Shown here piece by piece: positions 56,698 to 64,000 of a stretch of 64,000 nucleotides of DNA. This stretch comes from Elymus sibiricus. Lineage: Eukaryota > Streptophyta > Magnoliopsida > Poales > Poaceae. A program made the position numbers and the translations under genes. The DNA is taken from assembly GCA_039707655.1 (NCBI GenBank), contig CM077665.1, positions 290,164,205 to 290,228,204 of the forward strand, read 5' to 3'. The notes below the pieces were generated by a model. The model did no database searches. It saw only the letters and a program-made list of their open reading frames with translations, and was not told where the DNA came from. Numbering within the stretch: position 1 is the first letter of the stretch; each line of letters starts with the position of its first letter.

Positions 56698-57423
56698 CTA
56701 TTTGCTGCTGAGGTTGGCGCCAATGCTGATGCACTGCTTGGGGTTAGCCGGGTCGAGCGGCACTTGCTTGGTGTCCTTGGATGGCTGGAACGACGCCTCG
56801 CTGGTCGACTGGGACGGCGGAGCCGGCACGGCCGGCTGGTGGGAGGCGTGAGCCACGAGCCGGTCGAGCTGCCGCTTCTCCTCCGCTATCTCCAAAGCCT
56901 CGGCCAGCCGGCTACCGTCGCAGGCGCACTCGATCGACATCTTGTAGTCGCCGGCGACGGTGATGATGCCCTTGAGGCCCGACATCTTGAGCTTGAGGTA
57001 GGCATAATGGGGGACCGCCACGAACTTGACGAGAGCTGGCCGGCGCAGCAGCGCGTGGTAAGGACTGTCGAGGTCCACCACTTCGAACCATATCGGCTCG
57101 CGGCGGAAATGGCTCTGGTCGCCGAAGAGGACGTCGAGCTTGATCTTGCCGATGGGAGTGCAGGACTTTCCCGGCACGATGCCGTGGAAAACTGTCCGGC
57201 TCGCTCGCAAGTCCTTCTCCTTGAGCACTAGCTTGAGCATCGTGTCGCGGTAGAGGATGTTGATGCTGCTGCCTCCGTCGACTAACACCCGCGAGAAGCG
57301 GCAGGTGCGCCTCTCGGAGACGATGGTGGGATCGAGGACGAGGGCGTGGCTGCCCGGGTTTGGCATCACAGCCGGATGGTCCGCCCGGCTCCAGGTGACC
57401 GGCTTCTCGGACCAATGCATGAA
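56698..57423 (-). pseudogene. Aspartic protease region of gypsy B pol
   Basis: Motif VLVDGGSSINILYRD near 57260-57300, with the F-H-G-I-V-P-G-K-S block after it. It ends at the TAG at 56698-56700 (context AAA TAG GAA), shared with gypsy A and, at the aligned codon, with the outer Gypsy element. It is preceded by another TAG at 57424-57426. Confidence 0.82.
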
Positions 57424-57426
57424 CTA

Positions 57427-59697
57427 GGGGACCGAGGGGGCAGTGGCGTTCACCTCGTGCCGGCGCTGGCGCACGCTGTGTTTGTCGGTTGCTTCACTGG
57501 TAAAGACGACATAGGACCCGTCCTGGCGAGGGAACTGGGCGTGAAGACAGCCGTCGTTGGCTACCGGGGCCGGAGCCGGAGGCGGAGCAGCCGGAAGGCC
57601 CTCGCCTCGGGCTAGCTGCTGGGAGAAGCTGCACTGCCGGAGCGTATGGGTGGCCAGTTTGGCCTCGGAGTGGTGCTAGCAGGGTAGGTCGAGCATCTGC
57701 TCAAAGGTAAGCTTGGGCTGCCAGGCGGCCTTGCCAGTGCGCTGGCGTTGGCTGGGGGCCTGGGCAGCCGGTTGCTCCTCTTCGATGGTGGCGACCTGCC
57801 GGCTCCCGTAGCGGGGATCCGGCTGGTCGGTCTTGCGTTTGTTGTTCTGCTGCTGTCGGTTGTCGGCGGCCGCCCACGGCGTGGCGGGCGGCGGAGTCGG
57901 CTTGGCTGGCGTGGTAACCTTCATCCGCATCGTGGAGTCGGCCGTGGCGTACTTGTCCGCTTTGGCCATTAGGTCACCCAGGGTAGCCGGCTCGGAGCAC
58001 AGGAACTTGTGCTTGAGGTGGGTGCCGTCCCGGCAACCCTCGATGAAATACTGGATGGCCTGCACCGTGTGCACGCCCTCGCAGGAGTTGCGGAGCTCGG
58101 TCCAGCGCGTGAGGTAGTCGTGGAGGGGATCCTCCAGCCCCTGGACACACATGGCCAGCTCGCGGGGCCGACCGGGCCGCTTGTAGGTGCCGGTGAAGTT
58201 GCGGACGAACGCTTCCTCGAAGTCCGTCCAGGTGTTGATGCTGCCGGCCGACAGGCTGTTAAGCCAGGTTCGGGCCGAGCCGGTCACCATTAGGGGGGCG
58301 TAGCGCATGGCTACGCGCTTGTTCCCCCTGGCGATGCCGACCGCGGTGGTGTAGTCGACCAGCCAGTCCTCTGGCTTGGCGGAGCCGTTGTACTTCGGGG
58401 TGTCGCGAGGGAGAGTGAAGCCGGCCGGGAATGGCTCGTTGCGAATTCTGGGGCCGAAGCATGTCGGGCCGATCGAGCCCTCCTCCTCGAGGAGGGCCGA
58501 CTGCGCTAGCCGCTCGTTGCGGGTCCGAGCGTCGTTCTCGCTCCACGGGACGCGCGGGCCGAGCCGAGCGGCGAGCTCGGGGCGCACAGTTGGCGCAGGC
58601 GAGTGGGCACGTTCCCGCCGCGGGGGTGTGGTATGATCCCGGCGGCGCCAGCTGCCGCCAGCCGGGGCGTCGTTGCGCTGGCTGCTGACGGCCGGCTGCT
58701 CATCCCGTAGCCGGGTGCGTCCGTTGTGGGATCCGGCGCCCTGCCGGCCAAAACTGCAAGGGGAAGAGGCCTGCTGGACCAGCCGGCGCAGGCCAGCAGT
58801 GGGCGGAGCGTCTCCCTCGAGGACGGGGATTTCAGAGACGGCGTTGACGCCGTCGAGCCGGGCCTGCTGGGCGTTGGCGGTGGCGATGAGGTCTTGGATG
58901 TGTCGTTCCTGCAGCACTCGCTCTTCGCCCTCCAGGCCGGCGAGGTCGGCGTAGGCCACGTGGGCGGCCCTTAGGTTGGTGGCCGTTGTGTCGTAGGTGG
59001 GAAGCCTACCGCCGAGGATTTCCACGACCACGCGGCCGCGGTTGCGGACGTCACCGCGTCGGCTGGGCTCGTTGCCGGCGGGGGTGAGGCCGTAGGCGGA
59101 GTTATACTCGCGCTACGCGGACTCCATCCGGCGCTTGGTGGTGGCAAGCACGGTTGCCTCGCCGAACAGCAGCCGGCGACCAGCTTCCAGCTCGGCCGTA
59201 GCCGTGGCTGGGTTCGTCGTAGGCGCAACGGGGGTGCTGAGGCCCCGAAGCATGGAGCCGAGGGGGTCAAAGGTGCCCGCGCGAGCGGCCGCGGCAGCCG
59301 CGTCCGCCTCCGCCCTGGCACGGCCGGAGGTCGTGGAGGAGCCGGTGGCCATTACCCCCGTGCGGACGTGCGAGTTGCTGGTCTCGCCCGAGGCGAGCAC
59401 GCCCACGGACGAGGGTGGGTCGAGGCAGTCGAGCACCTGGCTAGGGAACTCGTCGGTGGCTGGCTCGTCGGCGAGGCTCAGCCTACCGACGCGCTCGGTG
59501 AGGTTGGCGATGTTGATCAGGGGGTCGCTGCCGATCCACTCAATGGAGGGGCCTGCAGCGTTGCCCGCAGGGCCAGGAGCAAGCCCCACGAGCGTGCAGT
59601 TCCGCCCGGACGCGGGGCGGCCGGGGGAGGTGGTGAAGGGTCCCGCCCGGAGTGTAACTCCGGCCGACGCCACGTTCGGCCCCACGGTGGGCGCCAA
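57427..59697 (-). pseudogene. Gag of gypsy B
   Basis: The frame is open from the primer-binding site; the first in-frame ATG is at 59352-59350, so the true start is uncertain. The capsid domain (Retrotrans_gag type) lies at about 58400-57950: KYNGSAKPEDWLVDY, SARTWLNSL, INTWTDFEEAFVRNFTGTY and DYLTRWTELRN. It is followed by a Gln/Arg-rich tail and a C-H-H-C region near 57680. In-frame TAGs are at 59113-59115 and 57676-57678. Gag and protease-pol share one register, so the family appears to make one polyprotein. Confidence 0.82.
59680..59696 (-). other. Primer-binding site of gypsy B
   Basis: Minus strand TGGCGCCCACCGTGGGG, two bases from the 5' LTR edge; a PBS type seen in Tat-lineage elements. 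I did not assign the tRNA. Confidence 0.8.
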
Positions 59698-59698
59698 C

Positions 59699-60594
59699 TA
59701 TCGTCGTTTTCTCACGACAGATGCCATGGGGTGGCTTATCGAGAGTGGTTGGGGCCGAAGGACGCCGACGGGCTCCGGGAGCGGGATTGGGCACAAGCGG
59801 TGAGGGACACTCGATGTACCCAGGTTCAGGGCCCTCCATGGGAGGTAATACCCCTAGTCCTGCCGGTTTGGTCGATTAGCAACGGGGGGCTACAATGGTG
59901 CTCCTCGAGCTGTATGTGTGAAGGAGGAAGAAGGGGCTGGTTTGCCCTCTCTGCCTCTCTACGTGTGTGCGGGTGTGTGTGTGTGCAGGGAGCCTCCCTC
60001 TGCGTGGGGGAGCTCCGGGGGGTTTTATAGGCCAATCCCCGGTATACAATTCGAGTAGAAGGCTCCGGGGGACCCCAGCTGGCAGCCTGTCTAGCCGACC
60101 GTGGGTCCCCCGGCTGAGGGGTCTCGTCGCTAGTAGGGCCCGTCTCGTCGCGGCACGGGCCGTCCTTCGGGGCGTCGTCTTGCGGCAGCAGGGCGTGGTC
60201 AGCGGTACGGCCGGCCGCGCTGTAGCCACGCCGGGGCAGGTAATGGAGTGGTTGAGGGCAGGCCGTCACTGTGCCATTCGTCAGGTCGCAGTCGGCCAGA
60301 GTCAGAGGCACTGTCGCCTCAATGTGGCCATACGGGCACTGACCCCCGATGCGACGGGGGCCTCTGTAGCCATGCGCGCCCTGACAGCAGCGCCTGCACC
60401 ACCGCCTGCTAGGAGGCTAGGCGTCTCCGCCCCTAGCCGGCTGGTTGGAGTAGCTGGCCGCACGGTTCCCAGCCGGGAGATTGGTGGAGCAGGCCGTGCG
60501 GAGCCGGACCGTGGGGGGAGGCGGCTGGCCCCGCGGTTGTATTGAAAAGTTGGAAGCAGTCGGCTCAGGCTACCCCGGGGTTATTCCCCCGTCA
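59699..60594 (-). repeat. 5' LTR of gypsy B
   Basis: 896 bp, highly similar to LTR-B. Its inner terminus is TATCGTC instead of TGTCGTC, so the terminal CA has become TA on the minus strand. TATA (CTATAAAAC, minus) near 60021-60030. Confidence 0.92.
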
Positions 60595-60675
60595 CTCTCT
60601 CACTCGAAGCCTAAATATCTATATACACTTCTCCCCCTTTGGCAACAAGTTACCAAAAAGTTCAAAGAGATATAA

Positions 60676-62803
60676 CTAAGCGTTCTTGGGCTGATCTCCT
60701 CCGGTTGTTGATGAAGGAGTCGAGAGAACTGCGTCGGCGAAGATCTCAGCTGATGTCATGGATGGAGTTGGAGTGGCCACTGGAGGAACTGGAGCTGATG
60801 GAGCTGAGGTGACAGTAGCAGGTGCTGATGAAGAGGGCCTCAAATCTGGAGCTGGCACTGTGGCTGATCTGGCCTGGGTAGAGAAGTGTGTGCCTGGCCT
60901 GAGAGGAGAGTCATCCTCATCATCATCATCATCATCATCTGAAGACTGAGGAAGAGGCACAGAGTCAACTTCCTTCTTAAGCTCATTGACTGTCTTGGTC
61001 AGCCCATCTACCTTGTCATTAAGGGTCTTGATCCTGTTCTCGAAGATCCTGACAAGACTGTTTTGATTTTTCAGAATGTCCTTGATGTCCTTCTGCATGC
61101 ACTGAATGGTTGAGATCAAGAGATCCATCTGCTCGTTCCTGGATCTAGGGACATGAGCACTAGTGGCTCTAGCTGCCTCTGCCTCTGTTTGTGCTTGAGC
61201 TGAAGCTGATGTGGGATGTTCTGGGTCCATCACCACAATGTTGTCCTCTAAATCTGGCTGTAAGGGCAAGTGGGGTCTGTCCAGAGCAAAGATGTGCTTG
61301 TCCACCTTGGAGTTGATGAGCATCTGGATGTAGGGTGCATAGCAGCATGAGCACTTCTGATCAGCAGCAACCCTCTTCACTATCTCTACAATCAAATCCA
61401 TAACTCTAATCCTGGTGTGTCTGTCAAGATGGATCAGCATATTGATGGAGTGGCCTCTAATCATCTTCTCATCTCCTGACTTGGGCATCAAGGTATGCCT
61501 CAAAATGGTGTTCATGGTACGGAGACCAGCCTGGAGGAAGTAGATAGAACCTAACTTGTGAGATTTCAAGTTAGCAGCAGGGATAGCATTGTACATATCC
61601 TTCATAGCATCATGGTTCTCCTTGGATTCAGAGTAGACATCCAAGTCACCATCCTACACCTCTGGGACTCCTAAGATGGCAGCCCAATCATCAACAGTGG
61701 ACTCGTATCTAGCTCCTTCTGTCATCCATACAATTCTACCATCTCCATAGAAATGAGTAGTGGAGTAGAATTGCATGATCATCTCATCATTCCATTCTGT
61801 AAACTCTTTGCCAACAAACTCATCCAATCCAATGCAGTGAAAGTTGTCTTGAACACTTGGAAAGAAATCTTCATTCTCCTTGATGTACTTCCAGTTAACA
61901 TATCTCATGTCACTCACAGCTAGACTCTTGTCAAGCAGCACAGTCTCATAGAAATCATGTTGCTCCTTGGTGTAGAATCTATAGTCCACGGCTGTCTTTT
62001 CTCCTTTGGGCACATGGATCAACAGCTCTCCATGCCCTCAAACCAGAATCCTTCCTCTTCTTCATGTCTTCAGCAAGTGGATGGCTCGCATTATGTTCAG
62101 GAGGGTGTGGTCTAAGCTTCATCAAAACAGACATGGCATCCTCATCCTCAACTCTGGAGGTAGTTCCCTTGTTCTTCTCAGAAGCTGGAATCTGTCTGGA
62201 TGTCCTCTTGGGCTTTTCAGCAGCAGCCTTCTTGGGGGCAGACTTGGTGCTCTTGGATGTGCCAGTCTTTGGCATAGCATCTGCCATAAGCTTCTTTTGC
62301 TTCTTCTTGGGAGGGGCCTTGACAACCTGCTCTTCCTCCTCCTCAGCAGTAGCACCAGCAGCCTCCTCAGGGTCCTCATACATGGAAGTTTGCCTACCAG
62401 TGACATAGACAATCCTCTTTCTGGCATGCTTCTTCTCTCCTGCCTTCTTAGGCAATGACTTCCTTGGGGGCTCAATGGTCATGGAAGCCCTAGCACTCTC
62501 AGGTGCTCTCATAGCCTCAGAGCTAGCATAAACCTTGCTGACAGTCCTCCTTGAAGAGGTGGCTTCATTAGCAGATTTCTTGGCAGTTTTCTCTTGCTTC
62601 TTGGCAAAAACTTCCTCTGGCACAAAATATGAATCCTCCTCATCTGAATTCAGCTTCTTCCTAGCCCTAGTAGCAGCCTTGGGCAACCCATGAGAACTGG
62701 GGGTGCCTGGATCTGAAGAGGAACTAGACTCAGGACTAGTGCCTGAACTCATGAAAATATTCTGCTCTTGGAAGTTGTTCTCACTGTCCTCAGCACTTGA
62801 CAT
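60676..62803 (-). pseudogene. Copia-2 ORF3 (Sirevirus env-like position), unknown protein
   Basis: It starts at the ATG at 62803-62801 (MSSAEDSENN). Residues 1 to about 265 are Lys/Ser/Glu-rich low complexity with basic KKKQKK-type clusters (nuclear-signal-like). A frameshift at about 61979-62022 leads to an aromatic-rich globular block (VDYRFYTKEQHDFY, WNDEMIMQFYSTTHFY, WAAILGVPE). A TAG at 61654-61656 follows, then a third part with CSCCYAPYIQML, a clear coiled coil (about 61120-60970), an acidic DDDDDDDEDD run and a Thr/Pro-rich end. I see no signal peptide or membrane segment, so an envelope role is not supported. Its position between pol and the 3' LTR matches the extra gene of Sireviruses. 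It resembles plant transposon-associated proteins of unknown function. Confidence 0.6.
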
Positions 62804-62810
62804 GCTGACC

Positions 62811-62845
62811 CTGTGAATAGAATATAGAGGAGTAGAAGAAGATGA
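62811..62845 (-). promoter_or_regulatory. Probable splice acceptor just upstream of ORF3 ATG
   Basis: Minus strand shows a pyrimidine-rich stretch ending ATTCACAG, with the ORF3 ATG 7 nt further on. A donor candidate GTACGG lies near 63250. Confidence 0.5.
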
Positions 62846-62919
62846 GTCATCACAAAATGCAGCTGTTTTTGAAAGTTTGAACTAAGATTTCTCAAATTCT
62901 GCATTCTGCCAAATGCATG

Positions 62920-63610
62920 TCGGTATAGCCGAGACAAAATTTTTGGACCCACCGAGACAAACAACCTGCTTTCCAGAAACTTGGCACTATTCTCGGTCAC
63001 ATCGAGAATTAGTACTCGGTTCCACCGAGGTGTTCTCAGTTTGCCAGAAAATAAAATCGGTGCTACCGATTCTTTTGCATCGGTTCTACCGAGATTCATG
63101 TGGCGGACGGCAAAACCTAAAAAATCAATCGTTCGCTAATCTACAGGAACTTTTAGAGGATAGGGTGGTTTGCAATCTGTGTCTTATAGATAAATCTAAC
63201 TTCATTGCGCAAGAATCGGACGGGGAGCGCAAGAAGAATCGAATCCGTACCCTAACTTGGCGACGGATCCGCTACGGCGAAGACGGCGGCGAAGATGCCC
63301 GTCGACAGCGAGGATCCCAGCGGCGGAGACGCACGGGGAAGCAAAGGCGATGACCAGGGGTCACGAATCGGCAGCATAGGGTTTTGCGGCACGACGGTTT
63401 GAGGATTGATTTTCAATGCGTCGGGTCCACAACATATATACCCTTTGCTGTCGGTGTCACCGATTCTAAATTTTCGGTGTCACTGAGTTCCTCAACTGTC
63501 AGTTGACAGGGAAACTCGGTGTAACCGAGAATATGGAATCGGTAGTACCGAGATTGAAAACCAGATCAACCCTAGGCATTCGGTGAGACCGAGAATTTGG
63601 GCTGGTTCCA
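62920..63610. repeat. Palindromic TCGGT...ACCGA motifs upstream of ORF3
   Basis: At least ten full or half copies (for example near 63010, 63058, 63450, 63520, 63540 and 63595) of the same interrupted palindrome found in the Copia LTRs, but here outside any LTR. Confidence 0.7.
63433..63440 (-). promoter_or_regulatory. TATA box upstream of ORF3
   Basis: Minus strand GGGTATATATG, about 630 bp upstream of the ORF3 ATG, followed by a CT/GC-rich leader. The GGGTATATAT core equals that of the LTR-Y promoter. The stretch 63660-64000 is A/T-rich with no supported gene. Confidence 0.45.
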
Positions 63611-64000
63611 CCGAGATCTACTTGGGAGGTTTTAATGGTCAGTCCTTTGTCGATACGGAACTCCGAGTGCTCCACACACAGAGGGATCGAAAAAGTACTT
63701 GTTCAAATTTTGTGATGCAGCATGAATGGAATATGAGGTGAGAATGCATAGATAGCTATGGAGTGGTCCTCGGCATTCTTGTTCATCCAATTGGCAAAAG
63801 ATAAATCAAAAACCAAATAGCAACAATTGGATGTCCTCGAATGGGTAAATAAATGCAGACCAACATGCTCACACAATAAGATGTCAAATGAAATCATGAC
63901 AAACATGCACATACATACTAGCATCTAACAAGCACTTTGGCGATGACGAAGTCATCTATATATGAGTATATTGACTTAGGAGCCAAGTAAGAATACTTGA

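Larger units (their letters stand above)
47204..60594 (-). mobile_element. Gypsy B: complete Tat-lineage Gypsy element with antisense gene
   Basis: 13,391 bp with LTRs 47204-48104 and 59699-60594 and CTCTC duplications. Minus-strand order: 5' LTR, PBS, gag, protease, RT, RNase H, archaeal-type RNase H, integrase, spacer, antisense gene (+ strand) and 3' LTR. Gag and pol share one register from 59697 to 53182. I see in-frame stops but no frameshift, so the copy decayed by point changes. It would have been autonomous when intact. Confidence 0.93.
46801..64000 (-). mobile_element. Copia-2: Sirevirus-like element with ORF3, interrupted by gypsy B, pol off window
   Basis: From left to right: polypurine tracts and 3' non-coding region (46801-47203), gypsy B, the ORF3 gene (60676-62803), its upstream region with palindromes and a TATA box, then non-coding A/T-rich sequence (63660-64000). 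Transcription runs right to left, so pol, gag and the 5' LTR should lie beyond 64000. The 3' LTR is LTR-Y. Confidence 0.72.

Noticed and set aside
60676..62803. ORF3 as an ordinary host gene
   Set aside because: It is on the element strand between the expected pol and the polypurine tract, and its C-terminus is duplicated at the same place in copia-1.

Overview
The window is a solid nest of LTR retrotransposons from a large grass genome. The LTR types, the long Sirevirus-like Copia elements and the Tat-lineage Gypsy elements point to the Triticeae (wheat, barley, rye, Aegilops); this is recognition, not a database result. I see no ordinary host gene, tRNA, rRNA or CRISPR array. Names such as J-type, E2, gypsy A and copia-1 are labels made here, because I did not assign published family names.

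Layout. Positions 1-9169 are the right part of a Gypsy-type element (J-type copy 1, + strand). It carries an antisense reading frame with a B3 domain and AT-hooks, and that frame was split by a complete non-autonomous element (E2, 316-7066, minus strand, target duplication GGGTG). From 9170 to 31517 lies an older Tat-lineage Gypsy element (+ strand; its 5' end is off the window). It has gag, protease, RT/RNase H, a second RNase H, integrase, a multi-exon antisense gene and a 3' LTR at 30970-31517. Its pol is split by an insertion at 13521-24187, best read as a 2.7-kb Sirevirus-like solo LTR. That solo LTR was itself entered by a complete second J-type element (15229-23154, duplication GAAGA).

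From 31518 to the end the base layer is Sirevirus-like Copia DNA on the minus strand. Copia-1 (31518-46800) and copia-2 (46801 onward, running off the right edge) share a single LTR at 45289-46800, which has a polypurine tract on one side and a primer-binding site on the other. Each Copia element received a copy of the same Tat-type Gypsy family on the minus strand. Gypsy A (33203-43697) is truncated and fused to Copia gag at its right end. Gypsy B (47204-60594) is complete, with duplication CTCTC. Copia-2 also has an ORF3, downstream of where its pol should lie, with promoter-like and splice-like signals.

How the parts work together. All five Gypsy-type elements carry a gene antisense to gag-pol, just inside the 3' LTR. 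In four of them it encodes a putative 'gypsy-type transposon' (PF04195-like) domain followed by acidic and coiled-coil segments. In J-type copy 1 the slot holds the B3/AT-hook protein instead. In gypsy A and B the antisense gene has six exons with aligned GT-AG introns, and introns 3 and 4 contain paired hairpins. Nearly every reading frame is now broken by stops, indels or insertions.
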